Made by a program: the position numbers and the translations under genes. From Streptomyces acidiscabies (GTDB taxonomy: Bacteria > Actinomycetota > Actinomycetes > Streptomycetales > Streptomycetaceae): a DNA stretch of 64,000 nt. The notes under the pieces were generated by a model. That model searched no databases, had not been told where the DNA came from, and saw nothing but the letters and a program-made list of their open reading frames with translations. Each line of letters starts with the position of its first letter. The first letter of the stretch is position 1. The stretch is from NCBI RefSeq assembly GCF_020010905.1, contig NZ_JAGJBY010000001.1:1880001-1944000 (forward strand), given 5' to 3'. Of the stretch, positions 38,002 through 47,508 are shown piece by piece.

Positions 38002-39621
38002 TCATGCCTCGCCGCCCGGCCGTTGCCGCAGCGCGAACCACAACTCCATCCGTACGTCCGGATCGTCCAGGTCCGTACCCAGCAACCCCGCGCAGCGCGC
38101 GATGCGTTGGCGGACGGTGTTGCGGTGCACGCCGAGCGCCACCGCCGTACGGTCCCAACTCCCGTGCAGGGACAGCCAGGTGCGCAGCGTCTCGGTCAGC
38201 GCCGGGTTCTCGGCGACCGGCGCGAGCAGCACCCGCGCGTGCGCCTCGGCGTCCTGGGGGGAGATCAGCGCGGTGAGCGCGGTGCGGGCGGTGTGCTGGA
38301 CGAGGGGGATGCGGGTGGCCAGGGCCCGGGCGAGCGCTCGGGCGGCTTGTGCGTCGGCCGCCGGCCAGTCGGCGGGGGTGACGGGGGCGCTCATACCCAG
38401 GGACCAGCCGGGTGGGGGGTGCGGGGTGGGGTACGGGTCCTGGTCTGCGGGGAGGAGGAGGCGGATCAGGTCGGGGGTGAGGTCTACGAGGGGGGTACCC
38501 AGGGATGAGGCGAGGGTGAGGGCGGGGTGGGGGTCGAGGGGGGTGGGGGAGGGGCGGTTCGTCCGGCGGGCGTGGACGACGATCCAGCGGTCGGCGCCGA
38601 GGAGGGGGGCGACCTCCGCCGGGGGCGCGCCCAGGAGGAGGCGTACGAGGGAGGTCGTGCGGGTCGTCTCCGGGGCGCTCTGGCGTTCGTCGGTGAGGAG
38701 GGTGAGGAGGACGGCGGCGACCGAGGTGATGGTGTGGTCGGCGGGGGTGCGGTGGGGGGAGGCTACGGCGAGGGCGAAGGGGCGGCGGGGGGTGGGGGTG
38801 GTACTCGGGGTGCGAGGGGGCGTCGTAGCCCCCGTAGTACCCAAGGCGTACGCCGCGAGGTGTACCCCCGTGGCGGGATCCGTGTCGGTGGCCGTCACCG
38901 AGGCGCGGGTCGTGACGAGGTGGGCCAGCGCGGCGAGAGAGGCGTCCACGCCTGCTCCGGAGGCCGCGCCCGTCCCGGAAGCTGCGCCCGCCAGGGAAGC
39001 CCCGCCCACCGTCCCCGCCGCCGCGACCTCCACCCCCTCCGGCCCGAACAGCACCGCCCGCCCCCCGGTCCGCTGGGCCAGCTGCCGCAGCACCGCCGGG
39101 ACCGGGTCCGGACGCGACGCCGCCGCCGCGAGGCTCTGCTGGGCCTCCGTCACCCGGCGTAACTCCGAGGTACGAGCCCGCTCCATCAACTGCCACATCG
39201 CACGGGCGACCGCCGCGAACGTCGTCTCCTCGGGTACCTCGATCAGCGGCAACCCGTACGACTCGCAGGCGGCGACCAGGGCGCGGGGGACGGTGTCGTG
39301 GACGGGGGCGACCCCGAACCCGAGAGCCACGCCGCCCGCGGCGATCACCCTGGAGACGTAGTCGTCGAAGTACGTCCCCGAACCGGTGGCCTCCGGGATG
39401 TGGACGCCCGCCGTGAGGAGCAACTCCCCTCCCAGGAGGTACGGGTAGGGGTCGGCCATCTCGGAGGTGAGGGCGCCGTACAGGACGGTGGCCGGGTCCG
39501 AGGGACCGGCGATCTGCCGCAGGGCGAGATCCTCGCGGGCGAGGAGGGCGGAGAGGGGGACGGGCGGGGTGGGAGGGACGGCGGGCGGAGGCGGCGATGT
39601 GACCGGCGGTTCGCCATGCAT
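38002..39621 (-). CDS. PucR-family transcriptional regulator
   Basis: 539-aa regulator with the PucR layout: an N-terminal PucR-type sensory domain (about 20-150), a variable Ala/Thr/Pro-rich centre, and a C-terminal CdaR/PucR helix-turn-helix (LRTWLSLHGSWDRTAVALGV followed by HRNTVRQRIARCAGLLG, about 465-505). Start at 39621 was chosen for the GGAGGA site at eight bases; an ATG five codons upstream is less well placed. It is divergent from the symporter/agmatinase operon and probably its activator. PucR members commonly respond to purine or other nitrogen compounds. Confidence 0.88.
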   Translation of the reverse strand: MHGEPPVTSPPPPAVPPTPPVPLSALLAREDLALRQIAGPSDPATVLYGALTSEMADPYPYLLGGELLLTAGVHIPEATGSGTYFDDYVSRVIAAGGVALGFGVAPVHDTVPRALVAACESYGLPLIEVPEETTFAAVARAMWQLMERARTSELRRVTEAQQSLAAAASRPDPVPAVLRQLAQRTGGRAVLFGPEGVEVAAAGTVGGASLAGAASGTGAASGAGVDASLAALAHLVTTRASVTATDTDPATGVHLAAYALGTTGATTPPRTPSTTPTPRRPFALAVASPHRTPADHTITSVAAVLLTLLTDERQSAPETTRTTSLVRLLLGAPPAEVAPLLGADRWIVVHARRTNRPSPTPLDPHPALTLASSLGTPLVDLTPDLIRLLLPADQDPYPTPHPPPGWSLGMSAPVTPADWPAADAQAARALARALATRIPLVQHTARTALTALISPQDAEAHARVLLAPVAENPALTETLRTWLSLHGSWDRTAVALGVHRNTVRQRIARCAGLLGTDLDDPDVRMELWFALRQRPGGEA

Positions 39622-39759
39622 GTGCGTTTCCTCCATCCCGGACCGCGAGGGTGTGGGAAACGTACACTTCGCAGTCGCTTTCCGGCCACCTAATGTCGGA
39701 GTCCGTCACCCGCACGGCGACAACGAGCGCCCCCGCGCGCAGCCACAGTGAGGGATTCC

Positions 39760-41232
39760 ATGGCCGTCGACTACACCGTGATCGTCGTCTACCTGGCCGG
39801 GATGCTGGCCATGGGCTGGTGGGGCATGCGCCGCGCCCGCTCGAAGAGCGAGTTCCTGGTGGCGGGCCGCCGGCTCGGTCCCGCGATGTACTCCGGGACG
39901 ATGGCCGCGATCGTCCTCGGCGGCGCGTCCACCATCGGCGGGGTAGGTCTCGGGTATCAGTACGGCCTCTCCGGCGCCTGGATGGTCTTCACCATCGGCC
40001 TCGGTCTGCTCGCCCTGAGCGTCTTCTTCTCCGCGCGGATCGCCCGCCTCAAGGTGTACACCGTCTCCGAGATGCTCGACCTCAGGTACGGGGGTGGCAG
40101 GGCCGGGGTGATCTCCGGGGTGGTCATGTGGGCCTACACCCTGATGCTGGCGGTGACCTCGACCATCGCGTACGCCACGATCTTCGACGTCCTCTTCGAC
40201 ATGAACCGCACCCTCGCGATCGTCCTCGGCGGCTCGATCGTCGTCGCCTACTCCACCCTCGGCGGGATGTGGTCGATCACCCTGACGGACATGGTGCAGT
40301 TCGTCGTCAAGACCATCGGCGTCCTGCTCCTGCTGCTGCCGATCGCGGTCGTCAAGGCGGGCGGATTCGGCGCCATGCGCGACGAGTTGCCGACCTCGTA
40401 CTTCGACCCGCTGGGCATCGGCGGCGAGACGATCTTCACCTACGTCCTGATCTATACGTTCGGCATGCTCATCGGCCAGGACATCTGGCAGCGCGTGTTC
40501 ACGTCCCGCAGCGACCGCACCGCCAAGTGGGGCGGCACGGTGGCGGGTTCGTACTGCCTCGCGTACGCCCTCGCGGGCGCCGTCATCGGTACGGCGGCCA
40601 AAGTCCTCTACCCGAACCTGAGTTCGGCGGACGACGCCTTCGCGACGATCGTGAAGGACGAACTCCCCGTCGGGGTACGCGGGTTGGTGCTGGCGGCGGC
40701 GCTCGCGGCGGTGATGTCGACGTCGTCCGGCGCGCTCATCGCCTGCGCGACGGTCGCGAACAACGACATCTGGGCGCGGCTGCGGGGCAAGGTGGCCGGC
40801 GCCGGGAGCGGCGGCGACGAGGTCCGGGACAACCGGCGGTTCATCCTGGTCATGGGCATCGCGGTGATCGGCACGGCCGTCGCGCTGAACAACGTCGTCG
40901 AAGCGCTCACCGTCGCCTACAACCTCCTCGTCGGCGGCCTCCTCGTCCCCATCCTCGGCGGCCTGCTGTGGAAGCGGGGCACGGTGCACGGCGCGCTCGC
41001 CTCGGTCGTGGTCGGCGGCGGCTCGGTCATCGGGCTGATGGCGACGTACGGCATCCTCGCCAACGAGCCCGTGTACTACGGCCTTTCGGCCTCTCTCGTG
41101 GCGTACGTCGCCGTCTCGCTGGCGACCCCGCCGACCGACGCGGCCGTCCTCGCCGCCTGGCGCGAGCGACTCGCCGGACACACACCCGAACTGACGGAAC
41201 ATCAGCTCCGTACGGCGACGACCTCGTCGTAG
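39760..41232 (+). CDS. sodium:solute symporter family transporter
   Basis: 490-aa SSS-family transporter with about 13 membrane helices. It begins DYTVIVVYLAGMLAMGWWG and contains the family segments RRLGPAMYSGTMAA and GGASTIGGVGLGYQYG. It would bring in an organic solute with Na+; neighbours (agmatinase-type hydrolase) suggest a guanidino or amine compound, but the substrate is not shown by sequence. ATG at 39760 has AGGG upstream. First gene of a three-gene operon. Confidence 0.88.
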   Translation: MAVDYTVIVVYLAGMLAMGWWGMRRARSKSEFLVAGRRLGPAMYSGTMAAIVLGGASTIGGVGLGYQYGLSGAWMVFTIGLGLLALSVFFSARIARLKVYTVSEMLDLRYGGGRAGVISGVVMWAYTLMLAVTSTIAYATIFDVLFDMNRTLAIVLGGSIVVAYSTLGGMWSITLTDMVQFVVKTIGVLLLLLPIAVVKAGGFGAMRDELPTSYFDPLGIGGETIFTYVLIYTFGMLIGQDIWQRVFTSRSDRTAKWGGTVAGSYCLAYALAGAVIGTAAKVLYPNLSSADDAFATIVKDELPVGVRGLVLAAALAAVMSTSSGALIACATVANNDIWARLRGKVAGAGSGGDEVRDNRRFILVMGIAVIGTAVALNNVVEALTVAYNLLVGGLLVPILGGLLWKRGTVHGALASVVVGGGSVIGLMATYGILANEPVYYGLSASLVAYVAVSLATPPTDAAVLAAWRERLAGHTPELTEHQLRTATTSS

Positions 41233-41281
41233 GAGACAGTGCAGAACACGCCAACAGGCGTGAGAAAGAAGGCAGTTGAGC

Positions 41282-42253
41282 ATGGCTGAGTACGAGACGC
41301 CCCGTGGCCCCGTCGACTCCTCCCGGATCCCCCGCTACGCCGGACCCGCGACGTTCGCGCGGCTGCCGAGGATCGACGAGGTCGGCGGGCGGGCCGAAGT
41401 CGCCGTCGTGGGCGTGCCGTTCGACTCCGGCGTCTCGTACCGGCCGGGGGCGCGGTTCGGCGGGAACGCGATCCGGGAGGCCTCGCGGCTGCTGCGGCCG
41501 TACAACCCCGCGCAGGACACCTCGCCGTTCGCGCTCGCGCAGGTCGCGGACGCCGGGGACATCGCCGTGAACCCGTTCGACATCAACGAGGCCGTCGAGA
41601 CGGTCGAGGCCGCCGCCGACCAACTCCTGTACGGCGGCGCCCGGTTGATGACTCTCGGCGGCGACCACACCATCGCGCTGCCGCTGTTGCGGTCGGTCGC
41701 CAAGCAGCACGGGCCGGTCGCCCTGCTGCACTTCGACGCCCATCTCGACACCTGGGACACGTACTTCGGGGCCGAGTACACGCACGGCACCCCGTTCCGG
41801 CGCGCGGTCGAGGAGGGCATCCTCGACACCTCGGCGCTCTCGCACGTCGGCACCCGCGGCCCCCTCTACGGCAAGCAGGACCTCACCGACGACGAGAAGA
41901 TGGGCTTCGGGATCGTCACCTCCGCCGACGTCATGCGGCGCGGCGTCGACGAGGTCGCCGACCAGCTCAGGCAGCGGGTCGGGAACCGGCCGCTGTACAT
42001 CTCGATCGACATCGACTGCCTCGACCCCGCGTACGCCCCTGGTACGGGTACCCCCGAGGCCGGAGGTATGACGTCCCGCGAGCTGCTGGAGATTCTGCGT
42101 GGCCTGTCCGGGTGCAACCTCGTTTCCGCCGATGTGGTAGAGGTTGCTCCGGCCTACGACCACGCCGAGATCACCTCCGTCGCCGCCTCCCACACGGCGT
42201 ACGAGCTGGTCACCCTCATGTCCCGCCAGATTGCCGAGGCCCGCGCACAGTGA
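41282..42253 (+). CDS. speB: agmatinase / guanidino-acid ureohydrolase
   Basis: 323-aa ureohydrolase with both manganese signatures: [22 protein letters not shown], and [19 protein letters not shown]. It cleaves urea from agmatine or a related guanidino acid such as guanidinobutyrate. Its length, the N-terminal extension and the transporter neighbour fit the guanidinobutyrase side of the family equally well. It ends in a GTGA overlap with the next gene, so the two products are probably made together. Confidence 0.85.
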   Translation: MAEYETPRGPVDSSRIPRYAGPATFARLPRIDEVGGRAEVAVVGVPFDSGVSYRPGARFGGNAIREASRLLRPYNPAQDTSPFALAQVADAGDIAVNPFDINEAVETVEAAADQLLYGGARLMTLGGDHTIALPLLRSVAKQHGPVALLHFDAHLDTWDTYFGAEYTHGTPFRRAVEEGILDTSALSHVGTRGPLYGKQDLTDDEKMGFGIVTSADVMRRGVDEVADQLRQRVGNRPLYISIDIDCLDPAYAPGTGTPEAGGMTSRELLEILRGLSGCNLVSADVVEVAPAYDHAEITSVAASHTAYELVTLMSRQIAEARAQ

Positions 42254-43932
42254 CTCACGACCATGACCTCGTCCTCCGTCCGACGGCGGCCCAGACCGAG
42301 GCCGCGCTGAACCCGCCCGCCGGGCGGATCGGCGGGGACCTGGTCGTGGAAACCCTGTACAGCCTGGGAGCTACGACCGTCTTCGGACTGCCCGGCCAGC
42401 ACGCGCTCGGCATGTTCGACGCGCTGCGCCGGTCCACTCTCAGGTATGTCGGTCTCAGGGTGGAGAACAATGCGGGCTTCGCGGCCGACGCGTACGGCCG
42501 GGTCACGGGGGAGGCGGCGCCGCTGCTGCTGTCCACCGGGCCCGGCGCGCTGACCTCGCTCGCCGCGCTCCAGGAGGCGGCTGCCGCCTCGGCTCCGGTG
42601 CTCGCGATCTGCAGCCAGGTCCCGACCGCCGGGCTCGGCGGCGGACGCCACGGCCACCTCCACGAACTCCCGGACCAGGCGGCCTCGTTCAGGGGTGTCG
42701 TGAAGTCCGTCCACACCGTCCGTACGCAGTCGCAGATCCCCTCGGCGATCGCGGACGCGTGGCGCTCCGCGCTGTCCGCGCCGCACGGGCCGGTGTGGGT
42801 GGAGATCCCGCAGGACGTGCTCCTCGCGCCGACCGCGATCCCCGTCGTGACCGGCGTCGACGCGACCCCCGAGGAGCTGGCGCCCCGGCCCGAACTCACC
42901 GCCGTGGCCGCCGACTTGCTCTCCCGCGCCGAGCGCCCGGTGATCGTCGCGGGCGGTGGGGTGGTCCGCGCCGACGCCTCCGGCAAGCTGCGGAAGCTCG
43001 CCGAGCGGCTCTCCGCGCCCGTCGTGACGACGTACGGCGGGAAGGGGGCGTTCCCCTGGAAGCACCCGCTGTCGTTGCAGTCGTGGATGGAGGACCGGCA
43101 CACCACCGAACTCCTCGAAGACGCCGACGTGTTGCTCGTCCTCGGCTCCGGGCTCGGTGAACTGTCCTCCAACTACCACACGTTCAGGCCGCGCGGCCGG
43201 GTGATCCAGGTCGAGGCGGATCTGGGCAAGTTGGAGTCCAACCATCCCGCGCTCGGCATCCACGCGGACGCGCGGCTCGCGGTGCAGGCGCTGCTGGAGA
43301 CGGTGGCCGATCGGGTCGACGAGCAAGCGCCGGTGCGGGTGCGGGAGTTGCTGGCGAAGGTGGGGGAGCGGCTCGCCGGTCAGCAACTCGATCTGGAGCA
43401 AGGGGTGTTGGCGGCTGTGCGGCGTGCACTGCCCAAGGGGGCCGCGTCGTTCTGGGACATGACCATCCTGGGGTACTGGGCATGGGCCGGGTTCGACGCC
43501 GGGGCGCCCAACCTCATGCAATCCGCCCAGGGGGCCGGGGGGTTGGGGTACGCGTTCCCCGCGGCGCTGGGGGCTGCCGCCGCCGATCCGACGCGGCCCG
43601 TCCTCGCGGTGTCCGGGGACGGGGGCGCGCTGTACTCCATCGCCGAGCTGGCCACGGCCCGGCAGTACGGGTTCGACGTGACCTGGCTCGTCGTCGACGA
43701 CGGGGGGTACGGGATTCTGCGGGAGTACATGACCGACGCGTTCGGCGAGGCCGCCGGGACCGAGCTGGTCCGGCCCGACTTCGTGGCGCTGGCCGAGTCG
43801 TTCGGGGTGCCGGGGGTGCTGACCTCGGTGGAGACGCTGGCCGAGGATCTGGCCAAGTCCCTTGCGGAGCCCGGGCCTTCGGTGGTGGTACTGCCGGCGG
43901 TGCTGCGGATGTTCGCGCCGACGCATCTGTAG
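42250..43932 (+). CDS. thiamine diphosphate-dependent enzyme, acetolactate synthase-like
   Basis: 560-aa three-domain ThDP enzyme. Start GTG at 42250 overlaps the agmatinase stop. The ThDP-activating Glu is in [15 protein letters not shown] near residue 78; the cofactor motif begins [19 protein letters not shown] and ends VDDGGYGI, with Asp in place of the usual first Asn. It probably acts on a 2-oxo acid. Branched-chain acetolactate synthase itself is unlikely because there is no regulatory subunit gene and the operon is catabolic; a decarboxylase for the oxo acid left after guanidino removal is possible (inference). Confidence 0.82.
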   Translation: MTHDHDLVLRPTAAQTEAALNPPAGRIGGDLVVETLYSLGATTVFGLPGQHALGMFDALRRSTLRYVGLRVENNAGFAADAYGRVTGEAAPLLLSTGPGALTSLAALQEAAAASAPVLAICSQVPTAGLGGGRHGHLHELPDQAASFRGVVKSVHTVRTQSQIPSAIADAWRSALSAPHGPVWVEIPQDVLLAPTAIPVVTGVDATPEELAPRPELTAVAADLLSRAERPVIVAGGGVVRADASGKLRKLAERLSAPVVTTYGGKGAFPWKHPLSLQSWMEDRHTTELLEDADVLLVLGSGLGELSSNYHTFRPRGRVIQVEADLGKLESNHPALGIHADARLAVQALLETVADRVDEQAPVRVRELLAKVGERLAGQQLDLEQGVLAAVRRALPKGAASFWDMTILGYWAWAGFDAGAPNLMQSAQGAGGLGYAFPAALGAAAADPTRPVLAVSGDGGALYSIAELATARQYGFDVTWLVVDDGGYGILREYMTDAFGEAAGTELVRPDFVALAESFGVPGVLTSVETLAEDLAKSLAEPGPSVVVLPAVLRMFAPTHL

Positions 43933-44046
43933 CAGGGGGGTACTCCCGAGGGAGGTTGGCTCTTTCGGGTGTTCCGCTCTGCCGGTGCGGTATGTCACTC
44001 TAGGTGAACAGAGGGTTACTTTTGGCTTCGTGGTGAGGAGAACGGC

Positions 44047-45105
44047 ATGGCGCAGGGTGAGGCCGGTGCGGCGGGTGTTCCGGAGCCGGAGAGCGAACGC
44101 CTGCGGCGTTCCGGCGCGTTCCTCGTCGACGAGGCGCTCGGCTTCCTCCAACCCGCGGCCCTGCGCGCGGCGGCCGAGACCGGCGTCGCCGACCACCTCG
44201 CCGACGGTCCCCGCACCCCGGCCCAACTCGCCGTCGCCACCGGCGTGGACGAGCGCGGGCTCTACCGCGTCCTACGGCTCCTCGCGACCCGCGGCATCGT
44301 CGAGGAGGACGCGCGCGGGGCGTTCACCCTCACCGAGGCCGGGCAGGCGCTGCGCGGCGGCGTGCCGGGTTCCGTGCGGGACGCCGTACTCATGATCACC
44401 GACCAGAGCATGTGGCAGCCCGCCGGGGAGCTGTCCCGCTGCCTCACCGGCCAAGTCACCGCGTTCGACGCGATGTTCGGGATGCCGTTCTTCGACTACT
44501 TCGCGCAGGACGAGCGTACGGCCGCCGTCTTCCACGTCGGGATGGCCGCGATGTCCGATCCCGAGAACGCGGTCATCGCCGCGGCGTACGACTTCCCGGC
44601 GAGCGGTACGGTCGTCGACGTCGGCGGCGGCCACGGCGGCCTCCTCCAGGAGACGTTGCGCCAGAACCCCGGCCTGGAAGGCGTGTTGTACGACCGCGCC
44701 CACGTCCTCGCGGGCCACCGCCTGACCGGCGACAAGACCATCGCCGACCGCTGGACCCTGGCGGACGGCGACTTCTTCGCATCCGTCCCCCCTGGCGACG
44801 TCATCATGATGAAACGCATCACCCACGACTGGGACGACGACCGCTGCGCAACCCTCCTGCGCCACTGCCGCGACTCCCTCCACCCCGGCGGCCGAGTCCT
44901 CGTCCTCGACGCCGTCGTCCCACCCGGCAACGCACCCCACCAGTCCAAGACCCTCGACATCATGATGATGACCTCCTTCGGCGGCCGAGAGCGCACGGCC
45001 TCCGACTTCGCGACGCTGTTCGAGACGGCGGGGCTGAGGCTGAGCCGGGTGATTCCTACGGAGTCGGTGCTGTCGGTGGTGGAGGCGGTGGCGGTGGAGG
45101 GGTGA
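44047..45105 (+). CDS. SAM-dependent O-methyltransferase (dimerising, class II type)
   Basis: 352-aa small-molecule O-methyltransferase. An N-terminal winged-helix dimerisation domain (about 20-110) precedes a SAM domain with the VVDVGGGHGGLL loop near 193 and the catalytic His segment KRITHDWDDDRC near 257. Such enzymes methylate aromatic or polyketide hydroxyls. No biosynthetic partner is adjacent. It lies beyond the conserved core block, so it may be an accessory gene. Confidence 0.88.
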   Translation: MAQGEAGAAGVPEPESERLRRSGAFLVDEALGFLQPAALRAAAETGVADHLADGPRTPAQLAVATGVDERGLYRVLRLLATRGIVEEDARGAFTLTEAGQALRGGVPGSVRDAVLMITDQSMWQPAGELSRCLTGQVTAFDAMFGMPFFDYFAQDERTAAVFHVGMAAMSDPENAVIAAAYDFPASGTVVDVGGGHGGLLQETLRQNPGLEGVLYDRAHVLAGHRLTGDKTIADRWTLADGDFFASVPPGDVIMMKRITHDWDDDRCATLLRHCRDSLHPGGRVLVLDAVVPPGNAPHQSKTLDIMMMTSFGGRERTASDFATLFETAGLRLSRVIPTESVLSVVEAVAVEG

Positions 45106-45106
45106 C

Positions 45107-45493
45107 TCAGTCGCCGTGGTGCCGGACCAGGCACAGGGGATGGCCCGCCGGGTCCGCGAAGACTCGCCAACTGTGGTTCGGGGAGCCTGCGTCGAGGAGT
45201 TTGGCGCCCAGGGCCAGGACTTGGGTCTGGGCCTCGTCCAAGTCCCGTACGCCGAGGTCCAGATGGAACTGCTGGGGGCGGGTGGGGTCCGGCCAGGTCG
45301 GGGGGCGGTGGTCCGGGACCGCCTGGAAGCAGAGGACCAGGCCGGAGGGGGTGTGAAGGGTGGACCAGTTTTCGTCGAGGGACCAGCGGGGGTCCGGGTG
45401 GTCGATCCTGCCGCCCAGCAACTCGTGGTAGAAGGCGGCCAGTTCGGCGGGGGCTGGGCAGTCCAGGACCACGCACTGGAGGTCGGCGATCAT
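45107..45493 (-). CDS. VOC-superfamily (glyoxalase/bleomycin resistance-like) protein
   Basis: 128-aa two-module VOC protein. The N-terminal VLDCPAPAELAAFYHELLGG and C-terminal HLDLGVRDLDEAQTQVLALG with ADPAGHPLCLV are typical; a Glu/His metal ligand set is only partly recognisable. Could be a dioxygenase-like or drug-binding protein. The gene begins next to the 164-bp inverted-repeat element. Confidence 0.85.
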   Translation of the reverse strand: MIADLQCVVLDCPAPAELAAFYHELLGGRIDHPDPRWSLDENWSTLHTPSGLVLCFQAVPDHRPPTWPDPTRPQQFHLDLGVRDLDEAQTQVLALGAKLLDAGSPNHSWRVFADPAGHPLCLVRHHGD

Positions 45494-45505
45494 GCGGGGA
45501 GTCTA

Positions 45506-45669
45506 AGAGCCTGGGTCACATCCCCGGCCGGGCGCCCGCCGCCTGGCACGCCCGCTCGCCGCGTTGCCGAAACGCCCACGTGGCTCCGCCACGAGGACGC
45601 TCCGGCGCCTTGCGATCGCACGCACCAGACGACGTGCGCTGATCCGGCCGGGGATGTGACCCAGGCTCT
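45506..45669. mobile_element. MITE-like element with 26-bp terminal inverted repeats
   Basis: Non-coding 164-bp element. Its ends are perfect 26-bp inverted repeats: left arm 45506-45531 begins AGAGCCTGGGTCACATCCCC and right arm 45644-45669 is its exact reverse complement. The 112-base interior has no convincing reading frame. The right arm contains most of the stop codon of the next minus-strand gene. The layout (long perfect termini, short non-coding core, intergenic) fits a miniature inverted-repeat element or a large transcribed hairpin. A CTA triplet at each edge could be a target duplication but is not conclusive. Confidence 0.6.
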
Positions 45670-46282
45670 AGGGTCGGTCGAACCAGAAGAAGAGCGTGTC
45701 CGCCGGTGAGTTGGGGCGCCAGTCGTTCAACTCGAAGCGGAATGCTTCCGTGAAGCGGCGGACCGTGTCCTGGCAGTCGGGGTGGACGCGGTCCAGGACG
45801 GCGGTGTACGCCGTTGCCGCCTCGGCGGCGCGCTGGAGGGAGAGGGTGCCGATGCGGGGGTGGACGTCGCCCGGGTGGGGGAGAGGGAGCGGCGGGCCGG
45901 AGAAGAGGAACGCCTCGGGGAGGAGCGTCGGCGGGATGCCGTTGCGGGCCAGGTCGTTGGAGACCGTCTGGAACCAGGACATCCGGCGCCAGCTGCCCAG
46001 GTCCGTGGTGTACGAGAAGCAGGACGTCACGACCTCGTGGAAGGCGTGCGCGTACGCGGGGGACACGGTCCTCGACGGGGCGCCGTCGATCAGCTCCTCC
46101 AGCGCCCGGATCACCGGTACGTCGTAGTGCACCCCCTGGCTCTCAAGTCTGACGTCCAGTGCCTTGCAGTGCTCCCGCACCCTGCCGAGGTGCTCCTCCT
46201 GCGCGGGCGTCCGCTCCACCGTCGTCAGTAGCCGGACCACCTGCCGCATGTCCCCCGTACTCATCTCCAGGGCGTAGCTCAC
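45668..46282 (-). CDS. hypothetical protein
   Basis: 204-aa soluble protein of unknown function with aromatic-rich segments (SCFSYTTDLGSWRRMSWFQ near residue 92 and DTLFFWFDRP at the end). No signal or membrane helix. GTG start at 46282 has GGAAGGA upstream. Its TAG stop is formed by the edge of the inverted-repeat element, so the last residues may have been changed by the insertion. Confidence 0.6.
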   Translation of the reverse strand: MSYALEMSTGDMRQVVRLLTTVERTPAQEEHLGRVREHCKALDVRLESQGVHYDVPVIRALEELIDGAPSRTVSPAYAHAFHEVVTSCFSYTTDLGSWRRMSWFQTVSNDLARNGIPPTLLPEAFLFSGPPLPLPHPGDVHPRIGTLSLQRAAEAATAYTAVLDRVHPDCQDTVRRFTEAFRFELNDWRPNSPADTLFFWFDRP

Positions 46283-46453
46283 CGTCGTCCTTCCCCTCCC
46301 GCTCGACCGCTCGTCCCATGATCGGCTGCGCGACTGCGGAAGGCCAACTCCCTTACAGGAAAAGGGAGTCGGGGTTTTCCCGGCGGGCTTGTGTGCGCTT
46401 GCCGATCATTGTGTCCGAGCTGTGTGGACGGCCTCGGCCGACCTGGAAAGACG

Positions 46454-46490
46454 ACGCGGACCCTTCCCCGGCCAGGAGAAGGGTCCGCGT
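46454..46490. terminator. terminator after the endonuclease gene
   Basis: Perfect 13-bp inverted repeat ACGCGGACCCTTC / GAAGGGTCCGCGT with an 11-base loop, 16 bases past the endonuclease stop on the minus strand. Confidence 0.8.
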
Positions 46491-46505
46491 TGCTGAAACC
46501 GGTTG

Positions 46506-47312
46506 CTACCAGATCGCCTCGACCCACTCCGGGTGGTCGATGAACGGGTTGCGGTTGTGCTGGTACGTGTCGTAGATGACCTGGTTGCGGCGCTCCTCGA
46601 AGGCGCTCGGCGGGTCCTGCTCGTTCCAGGCCTTCAGCACGGAGAGCTTGCCGATGTACGGGTTGCTGCCGTTGTTGACCTGCTCGTTCGGCTCCAGGTC
46701 GGCGAAGCCGTCGCCGCCGTCGTACCGCACGGCCATGTAGAGGATCATGCGGGCGACATCGCCCTTGTCCGCGGCACGCGGTTCGAAGGAGTCCGAATCG
46801 ACCTTGCTGCCCCCGCCGTTGGTGACCGAGCTGCCGCCATTGTCGAAGTCCAGGTTCCCCCGGGTGCTGTTGACCTGGACGTCCGCCGGGCGCAGGTGGT
46901 GCAGGTCGGTGCCGGGCCCGGTCGCCTCGCCGAAGTCGCCGTGCGACTTGGCCCACACGTGCTCACGGTTCCAGTCGCCGACGTCCCCGCCGTTGAGCGA
47001 CTTGCTGCGCGAGACGCCGCTGTAGAGCAGGATCACGTTGGCGCTGTTGTTCGGGTCCTGGTCGGTCGCCTTGAGCGCGTCCCACACGGCGGAGTACGAG
47101 ATCTTCGACTGGCTGCTGATGATCGTGTGCAGCGAGGACTTGAGGCTCGCACCCGTCTTGCCGACCGCGTTCTTGTAGTACGTCGAGTCGTACGCCGTGG
47201 TCGTGGCGGAGGCCGGGGTCGCCGTCACCGCGGGTGCGGCGAGGCCCATCAGGACCGCTGCGGTCGTCAGCGCCACCGGCTTCCAGCGGCGGCGTATGCG
47301 TGTCGCCAGCAT
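46506..47312 (-). CDS. secreted endonuclease I family nuclease
   Basis: 268-aa secreted DNase of the endonuclease I (EndA/Bsn) family. The first 36 residues form a Sec signal ending near ASATTTAYD. The beta-beta-alpha metal active site is visible in WNREHVWAKSHGDFG and DLHHLRPADVQVNSTRGN (catalytic His in REHVW, metal ligands in the following His/Asn). It degrades extracellular nucleic acid, which in Streptomyces is used as nutrient or during lysis. Start 47312 is used because the signal peptide begins there; the open frame continues upstream to 47477 without sense. Confidence 0.9.
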   Translation of the reverse strand: MLATRIRRRWKPVALTTAAVLMGLAAPAVTATPASATTTAYDSTYYKNAVGKTGASLKSSLHTIISSQSKISYSAVWDALKATDQDPNNSANVILLYSGVSRSKSLNGGDVGDWNREHVWAKSHGDFGEATGPGTDLHHLRPADVQVNSTRGNLDFDNGGSSVTNGGGSKVDSDSFEPRAADKGDVARMILYMAVRYDGGDGFADLEPNEQVNNGSNPYIGKLSVLKAWNEQDPPSAFEERRNQVIYDTYQHNRNPFIDHPEWVEAIW

Positions 47313-47464
47313 AAGGAGTGTCCTGTCTACGCGTGTTGAGTGGGGGGCAACACGGCGAGGGTGACATGGACATGAGGTCATGTAAATGAATGTGACATGT
47401 CTGTTCGGTGTCAAGAAACGGCAAATCGGTGGCGATCTACGCGAGTTGACTTCACGGAGAAGTG

Positions 47465-47500
47465 AAGCGGCCCTCAACCCGGGTGGGTCGAGGGCCGCTT
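47465..47500. terminator. terminator after the GT39 gene
   Basis: 11-bp inverted repeat AAGCGGCCCTC / GAGGGCCGCTT with a 14-base loop, just past the stop codon of the glycosyltransferase gene on the minus strand. Confidence 0.8.
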
Positions 47501-47508
47501 GGTGAGGG

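Noticed and set aside
42250..43932. Biosynthetic acetolactate synthase (ilvB)
   Set aside because: No small subunit gene, an altered cofactor motif, and an operon with agmatinase and transporter speak for a different ThDP enzyme.
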